6,291 nucleotides of DNA from an uncultured Gammaproteobacteria bacterium (GTDB lineage Bacteria > Pseudomonadota > Gammaproteobacteria > Pseudomonadales > Azotimanducaceae_A). Position 1 is the stretch's first letter; each line of letters starts with the position of its first letter. The stretch is taken from contig CAJWGQ010000168.1 of assembly GCA_913041025.1 (NCBI GenBank), forward strand, positions 1 through 6,291. Direction: 5' to 3'. The position numbers and the translations under genes were made by a program. Below the pieces are notes generated by a model. The model was not told the origin of the DNA and made no database searches. It saw nothing but the letters and a program-made list of their open reading frames with translations. Below are positions 1 through 5,614 of the stretch, piece by piece.

Positions 1-118
1 CAGCGTTCGCAGGATCTTCATAGGTCGTTAGAAGTTTTTTTGAATGAACCAGTCCATTCTTGTCCAGAACCACATCAGTAAAGGTTCCTCCAATATCCGC
101 AGCAAACCGAATGCTCAT
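1..118 (-). CDS. Hydantoinase A/5-oxoprolinase-family protein, N-terminal fragment (cut by window edge)
   Basis: Only the first 39 codons are present; the gene continues past the left edge. The translation starts MSIRFAADIGGTFTDVVLD. The DIGGTFTDVVL stretch at residues 8-18 is the N-terminal phosphate-binding signature of the hydantoinase A/oxoprolinase (HyuA) and acetone carboxylase beta family, which share an actin/hexokinase-like ATPase fold. Family members use ATP to open or hydrolyse cyclic amides such as hydantoins or 5-oxoproline, or to activate carboxylation substrates, in the cytoplasm and usually with a HyuB-type partner. The ATG at 118 is supported by AAGGTG ending 7 bases upstream on the minus strand. 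The gene follows the MFS transporter by 41 bases in the same direction, so co-transcription is likely. The substrate cannot be told from this fragment. Family assignment is firm; exact function is open. Confidence 0.88.
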   Translation of the reverse strand, partial: MSIRFAADIGGTFTDVVLDKNGLVHSKKLLTTYEDPANA

Positions 119-135
119 GATCAATCACCTTGAAT

Positions 136-147
136 GCGTCAGGACGC
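136..147. repeat. Short palindrome between transporter and hydantoinase genes
   Basis: GCGTCAGGACGC is a 5-base inverted repeat around a 2-base centre, lying in the 41-base gap between the MFS stop and the HyuA-like start. As RNA it could only form a 4-base-pair stem with a tetraloop. It may be a small processing or attenuation hairpin, or a chance palindrome; no T-run follows, so it is not a standard terminator. Confidence 0.25.
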
Positions 148-159
148 TTTGGTCGAGCT

Positions 160-1380
160 CTATCCTTCTGCGCTTAACTCATTCGCTTCATTAACAAACT
201 TAGTATCCCAAATTTTCGTAGTTTGACTAACTACAAAAATCGTCAACAACATAGAAATTGCACATATAAAGATTGATTCCTGGGGACCAAAGTACTGCGC
301 AAGATAACCAACCAGCAGCGCTCCAAGTGGACCAGTTCCCATGAAAGAAAATCCAAAAAATCCCATGACTCGAGATCTTTGTTCCGGCGGAGCCAGTTCC
401 TGCATAATCGTTCGACACATTGGCATAGCCAATCCCCCACAAAGTCCCCAGGTGAACACGCAAGCGATAAACAGGTAAATGTTACCAGCCAGTCCTGCCA
501 AAAATAAAAATAATGCGCCGACACCCTGCGCCAGCAGCAAAGCCCTACCAGGCCTTTCGATATAGCCGAGTCGAAGCAGAATAAATAAGGTAGCTACTAG
601 TCCTAGAGCGTTGAAACCACTTACCGCGGCGAGATCCGAGGAACTTCCATCAAACACCTCCCGAACGACTAACGGAAAGGACACCATAAAAGCACCCATA
701 AAAAATAACGCCATCGCCACATTCTGAATCACGACCACACGCATTATTGGGTTCGAAAAAACAGTAACTCCTCCTTCCCAAATTTCGTAAAGCAGGCGTT
801 TTCGTTCTGACTGTTGGGGTGCCACATCGATCATCACCGATATTTTCTTGTAGGTCCATACACCCATCAACATAACAATAACCTGAACGGACAATATCAC
901 TGGAGCTCCAAATTGATCAGCAAAGCCAGCAATAATGACTCCAACTATCTGACAGGAGAACTGAGTCAGACTGGATTTTAAAACAAGCCTTTGCACGCTG
1001 CCTTCAGCAACGGAATTCAAGAGACCATCTCGCGCCGGCGTCAAAAATGCCTGTGCGATTCCAGTTAGTAGCGCGTAAAAAATTAGAAATTCATAAGTGA
1101 AAGCGTCGGTTAAAATGGAATAAATCAATAAAACCGGGGTACAGGCCGCAAGCAATTGCGACCAAAGAGCTTGCCTTGCTGGCCCAACCCGATCAGCGAT
1201 TGCGCCGGCATATAACATGAAGAATAAACCAGGTAACAAAAGAGCCATCTGAGCAAAACCGACCTTCTCGGCAGGCTCCCTCAAAACCAATGTCACCAAC
1301 CAGGCGAAGACCACCGATTGCATACCCCACGCGAGGTACCAACTACCGTTTGCAAAAAGATAATAATTGAGAGGACGCAA
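160..1380 (-). CDS. Major facilitator superfamily transporter (MFS_3/EntS-like exporter type)
   Basis: A 406-residue inner-membrane protein, normal length for a 12-helix MFS carrier. Hydrophobic helices run through both halves, with a central cytoplasmic loop around residues 178-200 rich in charged residues. GAIADRVGPAR at residues 59-69 fits MFS motif A between helices 2 and 3. TPARDGLLNSV (114-124) and the second-half stretch around residues 327-365 (PPEQRSRVMGFFGFSF, then GPLGALLVGYLAQYFG) are typical of the MFS_3 branch that includes the enterobactin exporter EntS, so small-molecule or drug-type efflux is the likely mode. The substrate is unknown. The start is a TTG at 1380: a stop codon lies two codons upstream, no clear Shine-Dalgarno is visible, and the next ATG (1323) would remove the conserved lead into helix 1. 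It is probably the first gene of an operon with the HyuA-like gene, so it might move that enzyme's substrate or product (inference). Confidence 0.88.
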   Translation of the reverse strand: MRPLNYYLFANGSWYLAWGMQSVVFAWLVTLVLREPAEKVGFAQMALLLPGLFFMLYAGAIADRVGPARQALWSQLLAACTPVLLIYSILTDAFTYEFLIFYALLTGIAQAFLTPARDGLLNSVAEGSVQRLVLKSSLTQFSCQIVGVIIAGFADQFGAPVILSVQVIVMLMGVWTYKKISVMIDVAPQQSERKRLLYEIWEGGVTVFSNPIMRVVVIQNVAMALFFMGAFMVSFPLVVREVFDGSSSDLAAVSGFNALGLVATLFILLRLGYIERPGRALLLAQGVGALFLFLAGLAGNIYLFIACVFTWGLCGGLAMPMCRTIMQELAPPEQRSRVMGFFGFSFMGTGPLGALLVGYLAQYFGPQESIFICAISMLLTIFVVSQTTKIWDTKFVNEANELSAEG

Positions 1381-1439
1381 CTTCTAAAAACTCAGTTCCC
1401 TAAACCGCAAGTGTATTGAGTTACGCTCCAATAACCCAG

Positions 1440-1479
1440 TGAATCTTTCTTTAATTCCCAAGTATCTGAGGTAGATTCA
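1440..1479. repeat. Spaced inverted repeat, possible operator
   Basis: TGAATCT at 1440-1446 is matched by its reverse complement AGATTCA at 1473-1479, with 26 bases between the arms. The repeat lies 50-89 bases upstream of the dehydrogenase ATG at 1529. Arms this far apart could be half-sites for a dimeric regulator or a DNA-looping arrangement; a 7-base match in an AT-rich region could also be chance. Confidence 0.25.
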
Positions 1480-1513
1480 TCTTTTTTCTTTGATATGGTT
1501 AAGAAGGTGGAAG

Positions 1514-1519
1514 AAGGAG
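1514..1519 (+). promoter_or_regulatory. Ribosome binding site that sets the dehydrogenase start
   Basis: AAGGAG lies 9 bases before the ATG at 1529. It selects this ATG over an upstream in-frame TTG at 1490, which would put 13 charged extra residues before the lipoprotein signal and would place the ribosome binding site inside the coding region. Confidence 0.8.
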
Positions 1520-1528
1520 AAAAAAGTG

Positions 1529-3694
1529 ATGAAGTTTAAGATTCTGTTTATAAGTCTAGTCGTGATCGCGCTATGGGGTTGTTCGCAAGATGCACCTCAG
1601 CCGAATAACCAAAACTCCGAAAATAGCGCTTCGGGTATTGCCCAGATTGATGATGCCCGAATCAATAACGCAGAGTCAGAACCTGGCAACTGGCTTGCCT
1701 ATGGCAGGGATTATGAGGAACAACGATTCTCTCCCTTAACCCAAATCAATCGGGAAAGTGTTGATCGCCTCGGTTTGGCATTTGAGCTCGATCTGGGCGG
1801 ATGGGATGCATTGGAAGCAACTCCCATCGTGGTGGATAACACCATGTTCTTCACCTCAACCTTTTCCATCGTCCATGCAGTGGACGCCAAAACCGGTGCC
1901 GAGAAATGGCGTTACGATCCGATGGTACCCAAAGACTTCCGTCGACGCCTGTGCTGTGGTCCGATCAATCGCGGCGTTGCGGTCTACCAGGGCAAGGTCT
2001 ACGTCGGCACACTGGATGGTCGTCTGGTAGCCATCGATGCGGGCAGCGGTGAGAAGGTCTGGGAAGTCAACACCATCATCGACACTGAGCGAAACTACAG
2101 CATCACCGGCGCACCCCGTGCTGCCAAGGGAAAAATCTTCATTGGTAACGGCGGGGCCGAGTTCGGCGTACGAGGTTATGTTACAGCCTATGACTCTGAG
2201 ACCGGCGAAGAGGTCTGGCGCTTCTTTACGGTTCCAGGCGATCCTTCCCAACCCTTTGAACATCCAGAAATGGAACTCGCTGCCAAGACCTGGAAAGGCG
2301 GCGAATGGTGGAAGATCGGTGGCGGCGGCACAGTCTGGAACTCCATCGTCTATGACCCTGATTTCAACCACGTCTATTTGGGCGTCGGTAACGGTGCGCC
2401 CTGGACCCGGGTCATTCGATCCCCAGGCGGCGGCGATAACCTCTTCCTGACCTGCATTGTTGCAGTGGATGCTGATACGGGAGAGATGAAGTGGTATTAC
2501 CAGACGGTTCCTGGCGATAACTGGGATTATACAGCGGTGCAGGATATGACTCTCGCGGACATGGAAGTGGATGGCCAACAGAGAAAGGTCATCATGCAGG
2601 CGCCTAAGAATGGCTTCTTCTACGTCATCGACCGATCCAACGGCGAGCTATTAAGGGCCCACCCCTATGTTCAGACCAACTGGGCCAGCCATGTTGACAT
2701 GGAAACCGGTCGACCGGTCGAGAACAAAGACATGGATTACAGTAAGCGAGCCCAGTGGATACTACCCGGACCTCTTGGAGGCCATGATTGGCAGGCTATG
2801 TCATTCGATGAACAGAAAGGCGTCGTCTATATTCCTGCGCAGGACGCACCAAACTTGTACGCACTAGACTCTGAGTTTAAAAAAACAGGGCTCTATAAGC
2901 GGAGTCCCAGTGAATTCAATCTGGGAGTGGATTTAGCCAACAGTACTTTTTTAGCACTTAAGTATGCAGATGAACAACCTGCCGCCAAGGGTTATCTTAA
3001 GGCCTTTGACCCATTGACCGGGGAAGAACTGTGGAATGTAGATCACGTGCACTACTGGAACAGTGGCGTGGTAGCCACAGCCGGCGGTTTAGTATTCCAG
3101 GGTGACGGACTAGGTTATTTGAGTGCTTACAACACCGATAATGGGGAAAAGTTGTGGACCTACAACACCTACATCTCCATGCTCGCGCCACCTGTCACCT
3201 ACGAAATCGATGGCGAACAGTACGTCGTCATTCTCGCCGGCACGGGAGGAATCGAGAATAATTTTGGTTTCACAAATGAAACTGCAGTAATCAAATATGG
3301 TAATTTTGGAAAACTACTAGGATTTAAACTGGACGCAAATCTGCAAATCAACGAGCCAAAAATTCTGGATAGAACCTTACCTGAACAACCAGAAATGACG
3401 GCTTCAGAAAGTGAGCTGATTAGAGGCGAACAGCTGTACAACGTTTCTTGTGGGAGGTGTCATGGAGGAAACGCTAGATCCGGCGGAATCATTCCAGACC
3501 TTCGCATGATGAATGCCGCCACCCATCAAGTGTTCAAAGAGATCGTTATTGATGGCATCTATGCCGGAAAGGGTATGGCCGGCTTTGGTGATATTCTGAA
3601 TGAAAAAGACACCGAGATGATCAGGCAGTACGTCATCTCTCGAGCCCTAATCGATAAAGCAGAAGCTGAAGCCATGAGCGCTGGCGGCGGTTAG
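1529..3694 (+). CDS. PQQ-dependent quinohemoprotein alcohol dehydrogenase, predicted lipoprotein
   Basis: A 721-residue periplasmic enzyme that oxidises alcohols to aldehydes with pyrroloquinoline quinone and passes electrons through its own heme c to the respiratory chain. Residues 1-18 form a lipoprotein-type signal (MKFKI, hydrophobic core, ALWGC with Cys18); Trp at -2 of the lipobox is unusual. The propeller domain (about 50-600) shows the vicinal disulfide pair Cys142-Cys143 (RRRLCCGPINRG), the calcium-ligand glutamate in GNGGAEFGVRG (Glu211), Asn271 in VWNSIVYDP, and the catalytic aspartate in GDNWDYTAV (Asp333). Thr335 stands where lanthanide (XoxF-type) enzymes carry a second Asp, so a Ca2+ enzyme is expected. 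Repeated TGEExW-like blade motifs occur (for example 225-230 and 497-502). The C-terminal domain has CGRCH at 641-645, with Met683 the likely sixth heme ligand. One heme suits a type II quinohemoprotein, not the multi-heme membrane subunit. Substrate is unknown. No PQQ synthesis genes are nearby. Confidence 0.95.
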   Translation: MKFKILFISLVVIALWGCSQDAPQPNNQNSENSASGIAQIDDARINNAESEPGNWLAYGRDYEEQRFSPLTQINRESVDRLGLAFELDLGGWDALEATPIVVDNTMFFTSTFSIVHAVDAKTGAEKWRYDPMVPKDFRRRLCCGPINRGVAVYQGKVYVGTLDGRLVAIDAGSGEKVWEVNTIIDTERNYSITGAPRAAKGKIFIGNGGAEFGVRGYVTAYDSETGEEVWRFFTVPGDPSQPFEHPEMELAAKTWKGGEWWKIGGGGTVWNSIVYDPDFNHVYLGVGNGAPWTRVIRSPGGGDNLFLTCIVAVDADTGEMKWYYQTVPGDNWDYTAVQDMTLADMEVDGQQRKVIMQAPKNGFFYVIDRSNGELLRAHPYVQTNWASHVDMETGRPVENKDMDYSKRAQWILPGPLGGHDWQAMSFDEQKGVVYIPAQDAPNLYALDSEFKKTGLYKRSPSEFNLGVDLANSTFLALKYADEQPAAKGYLKAFDPLTGEELWNVDHVHYWNSGVVATAGGLVFQGDGLGYLSAYNTDNGEKLWTYNTYISMLAPPVTYEIDGEQYVVILAGTGGIENNFGFTNETAVIKYGNFGKLLGFKLDANLQINEPKILDRTLPEQPEMTASESELIRGEQLYNVSCGRCHGGNARSGGIIPDLRMMNAATHQVFKEIVIDGIYAGKGMAGFGDILNEKDTEMIRQYVISRALIDKAEAEAMSAGGG

Positions 3695-3700
3695 AGCCTT

Positions 3701-4258
3701 TTAGCTACTGTTGACTGGCACTGTCTTTATTGGCAGTGCCGGTATTTCCACTTCTTCAAATTCGATACTAAAACCGGCATCGCTAAATCCGCTGGTGCTT
3801 TCATCAGCGGCTTGCAACTGGCTTTCCTCGCCCTCTTCTAACTCTTCATCACTCTCTTTCACGTAGCCGTTTATTGTCTCCCCTTCTTGTATCTTCTCTT
3901 GCGCTTCCTGGACTCTTTCAGCCAAAGCCAGATCAAAGGGCAAAATATAGGCTCTCGGCTTAGAGATCGCTTCATTGTTGTCGTTTAATTCTCGTATCCA
4001 GAAAAAAATCTCTCCATCTACTCCGTCTTTTTTTTCTGGCTCATCAATAGCCACCCAGACCAGACGAAAATTTTTCGGCAACTCCTCGTCGATGGGCCAA
4101 CCCGCTATACTTCGATGGCCTAAATAAGTTACGAAATACAGTCCTGTGACAACCAAAACACCGATAGTCTTAAAAAACAGAGAAAACCTTGACGGTAAGC
4201 TCGCTGTCAACAACATTCCAGCCACAACCACATAGCCAAGCGTCATTAACCAAATCAT
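3701..4258 (-). CDS. Two-helix membrane protein of unknown function, third gene of the MotA/MotB-like set
   Basis: I do not recognise this 185-residue protein as a named family. Two hydrophobic helices are visible at about residues 3-19 and 25-45, joined by a very short link (LPSRF), so they form a hairpin. The GWPIDEELPKNFRLVW stretch at 53-68 follows directly, then a soluble part with IDEPEKKDG, EIFFWIREL and KPRAYILPF (100-108). Residues 109-126 (ALAERVQEAQEKIQEGE) look helical, 131-155 is strongly acidic and low-complexity, and the tail at 164-180 is proline-containing (IEFEEVEIPALPIKTV). The ATG overlaps the TGA of the MotB/ExbD-like gene as ATGA (4255-4258), so translation is coupled and a shared complex is likely. 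An A8 run on the coding strand (4028-4035) encodes the EKK at 75-77. The gene ends 6 bases from the dehydrogenase stop on the opposite strand. A role as accessory or regulatory subunit of the channel complex is inference. Confidence 0.8.
   Translation of the reverse strand: MIWLMTLGYVVVAGMLLTASLPSRFSLFFKTIGVLVVTGLYFVTYLGHRSIAGWPIDEELPKNFRLVWVAIDEPEKKDGVDGEIFFWIRELNDNNEAISKPRAYILPFDLALAERVQEAQEKIQEGETINGYVKESDEELEEGEESQLQAADESTSGFSDAGFSIEFEEVEIPALPIKTVPVNSS
3714..3743 (+). terminator. Possible hairpin terminator for the dehydrogenase, inside the end of the convergent gene
   Basis: ACTGGCACTG (3714-3723) pairs with CAGTGCCGGT (3734-3743) to give a 10-base-pair stem with one T-G wobble around a 10-base loop. 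It begins 20 bases after the dehydrogenase stop and encodes the last residues of the minus-strand gene. No uninterrupted T-run follows on either strand, so it may be a weak or bidirectional terminator or a 3'-end stabilising hairpin. Confidence 0.4.
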
Positions 4259-4866
4259 CCCTTTGCTACCTTCACTACCAGCGGTTTCTGTAGGAATGAG
4301 ACGTCTTCGATGGCGCCTTCCGAATCCACAAGAAATCTTACTGCCGTCAACTCATGTCCAACCCCCGTTAGCTCATAATTGCCGTAATGCTCTAACGAGA
4401 CCTCTGGATTAAGCTTCTCTACTTTCACTGTTACCGGGAGGGGTTCACCATAATTAGCCTGATAATGCAGCAAATTCACAACGTATTCGCCTGGCACTAA
4501 GTTGCGCACAGTCACCGTTTCTTGATTAATTGGATTAACGATTTTTTTGCCTGCGACCACCACCGCGTCCTGAAAAGACCCTCTATCATCACGGTCCAAG
4601 TGCATGATTTCAGTGTCCTTGTTGTTATACCAAAGCAGAGTCCCTCTTGGGTCTTCGACAATCGTGTCAACGTCATCCGGATGATCGTCAGGCCATCGAA
4701 TCGTAATCAAGATTTCAGCATTGGGCGTGATCTTACCTCCCTCACTAGGCTCGCTTATCAGCGAAAAGGCGGTCACGAACATAAAGGCAAATCCAAGCAG
4801 CGCATTAAATAACAAATCGGTAAATGCATCCTCCCCTTCTTTGCGCTTAAGGTAGCTATGCCTCAT
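4255..4866 (-). CDS. MotB/ExbD-like single-helix protein with a beta-rich periplasmic domain
   Basis: A 203-residue protein. A short basic cytoplasmic start (MRHSYLKRKEGEDAF) leads into one membrane helix at about residues 17-38. Asp17 (FTDLLFNALLGF) sits at the membrane entry where ExbD, TolR and MotB have their ion-carrying aspartate, so proton or sodium binding is likely. The periplasmic part (about 45-200) is unlike the peptidoglycan-binding OmpA domain of MotB or the short domain of ExbD. Residues 51-136 (ILITIRWP, DDVDTIVEDPRG, LLWYNN, LDRDDRGS, then VPGEYVVNLLHYQ) resemble the beta-sandwich of YfaP/DUF2135-type domains, a motif-level resemblance only. The ATG at 4866 is preferred over a GTG at 4887: it gives the usual short N-terminus and an 11-base overlap with the channel gene's stop, though its ribosome site (GAAGAG) is weak. 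The TGA overlaps the next gene's ATG. Probably the stator partner of the upstream channel protein. Confidence 0.82.
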   Translation of the reverse strand: MRHSYLKRKEGEDAFTDLLFNALLGFAFMFVTAFSLISEPSEGGKITPNAEILITIRWPDDHPDDVDTIVEDPRGTLLWYNNKDTEIMHLDRDDRGSFQDAVVVAGKKIVNPINQETVTVRNLVPGEYVVNLLHYQANYGEPLPVTVKVEKLNPEVSLEHYGNYELTGVGHELTAVRFLVDSEGAIEDVSFLQKPLVVKVAKG

Positions 4867-5545
4867 CGAAACTCTTCGACTGACCACTAAATCGAAGTTC
4901 TGAAATCTCAGATACTCGGGTGACTAATTTCGCCGCGCTAGAGTCTATGACCTGATATTGCATCTTTAGAAGCAGACTTGTAGTTAGTCCAGCTAGCGTT
5001 GTATATAAGGCCACTGCCATACCACCGCTCATTTCCCCCAACAATTGTTTCATTAAGTTAGCTTCAAATTCCTTGATCTCCGCCACAGGCAATAACATCA
5101 AAATGAATCCAATAATTGTGCCTAGCAGACCTAACTTAAGAAGAATGTCCGATATAAAATGGCCCGTCGCATGGCGATTCAAGACTCGATCTCCAAAAGC
5201 TTCAAGCAATCCATCGTAGCGTCCACCCTGAGCCGTCAACTCTGCCGCTTCGTTGAAATAGCGCTCAATTGCAACATTTGAAAGAGAGTCAAACTCAAAG
5301 CGCACATCGTTACTGATCAGTTCAAGGGACGACATTTCTACCGATAAGCCATAGCAAACTACCAACCAATGAACGGTAGCAAAAAAATACACGGTTAAAA
5401 TAACGTAGGACAAATAGCTTCGATCGCTCTCTAACGTTAACGAAATGAATCCTTGGTCAAATGCCAGAAAAAAACCAAATAGTATGATCCCAAGCAACAC
5501 CAATGCCTGCAAAAAAACGATGTGTTTTCCTTGTCTAGATTGCAT
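4856..5545 (-). CDS. MotA/TolQ/ExbB-family proton channel protein
   Basis: A 229-residue inner-membrane protein. Four hydrophobic segments fall at about residues 9-29, 44-67, 131-154 and 172-194, with a roughly 60-residue cytoplasmic stretch (68-130) between the second and third. This is MotA-like topology; ExbB and TolQ have three helices. The last two helices carry the family signature: LLKLGLLGTIIGFILML (135-151, Thr143) and GGMAVALYTTLAGLTTSLLL (174-193, Thr182/Thr183), which match the threonines lining the pore in TolQ and ExbB. In the family, five such subunits surround two MotB/ExbD-type helices and turn ion flow into mechanical work across the envelope. It lacks the longer cytoplasmic domain of flagellar MotA, so a flagellar stator is unlikely. 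The ATG at 5545 follows a weak GTGAG site. It is the first gene of a coupled three-gene set. Confidence 0.87.
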   Translation of the reverse strand: MQSRQGKHIVFLQALVLLGIILFGFFLAFDQGFISLTLESDRSYLSYVILTVYFFATVHWLVVCYGLSVEMSSLELISNDVRFEFDSLSNVAIERYFNEAAELTAQGGRYDGLLEAFGDRVLNRHATGHFISDILLKLGLLGTIIGFILMLLPVAEIKEFEANLMKQLLGEMSGGMAVALYTTLAGLTTSLLLKMQYQVIDSSAAKLVTRVSEISELRFSGQSKSFDEA

Positions 5546-5573
5546 AACTCACTGCTTAACTAACAAAAATATC

Positions 5574-5604
5574 ATTGTAGACCGCATCTCCCTCAAAATG
5601 CCAA
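5574..5604 (-). promoter_or_regulatory. Candidate sigma-70-type promoter for the channel gene set
   Basis: On the minus strand TTGGCA (5599-5604, 5 of 6 to consensus) and TACAAT (5574-5579, 5 of 6) are separated by 19 bases, two longer than ideal. Transcription would start near 5567, about 20 bases before the ATG at 5545. It lies in the only gap (69 bases) between the desaturase-like gene and the channel gene, which would let the three-gene set be expressed separately; read-through from upstream is also possible. Confidence 0.4.
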
Positions 5605-5614
5605 GCCAGTTAAT

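Larger units (their letters stand above)
1381..1528. promoter_or_regulatory. Divergent intergenic region between MFS transporter and PQQ alcohol dehydrogenase
   Basis: This 148-base stretch must hold the start signals for the minus-strand transporter operon and the plus-strand dehydrogenase. It is AT-rich, with pyrimidine tracts near 1446-1453 and 1481-1490. I see no convincing -35/-10 pair on either strand; TATGGT at 1494-1499 preceded by TG at 1491-1492 could be a weak extended -10 for the dehydrogenase. The spaced inverted repeat at 1440-1479 is the only clear symmetric element. Shared control of the two transcripts is possible but unproven. Confidence 0.4.

Noticed and set aside
1490..1528. 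An upstream TTG start extending the dehydrogenase by 13 residues
   Set aside because: The ATG at 1529 has AAGGAG at 9 bases and begins a proper lipoprotein signal; the extension adds many Lys/Arg residues and no ribosome site.
2037..2450. A 137-codon plus-strand open frame within the dehydrogenase gene
   Set aside because: It is an alternate frame of the PQQ domain with a low-complexity Ser/Pro/Ala-rich translation; the real frame carries all conserved motifs.
1856..2578. A 240-codon open frame on the minus strand inside the dehydrogenase gene
   Set aside because: It is antisense to highly conserved PQQ-domain codons in the GC-rich part of the gene, where stops are rare; its translation shows no domain and it has no upstream ribosome site of note.
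1529..3694. Lanthanide-dependent methanol dehydrogenase (XoxF)
   Set aside because: The second Asp two residues after the catalytic Asp is replaced by Thr335, and a C-terminal heme c domain is present, which XoxF lacks.
4522..4812. A 96-codon plus-strand open frame
   Set aside because: It is antisense to the MotB/ExbD-like gene, has no recognisable domain and lacks a ribosome binding site.
4867..4887. GTG start giving the MotB/ExbD-like protein 7 more residues
   Set aside because: The ATG at 4866 gives the usual short cytoplasmic N-terminus and a tight overlap with the preceding stop; the extension cannot be excluded but has no better ribosome site.
3701..5545. Zorya-type anti-phage system or flagellar/Tol/TonB motor
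   Set aside because: The ZorB/MotB OmpA-like domain is absent, no helicase, nuclease or ZorE-like gene is present, the channel protein lacks the long ZorA tail and the MotA-size loop, and no TonB, Pal or TolA-like gene is adjacent.
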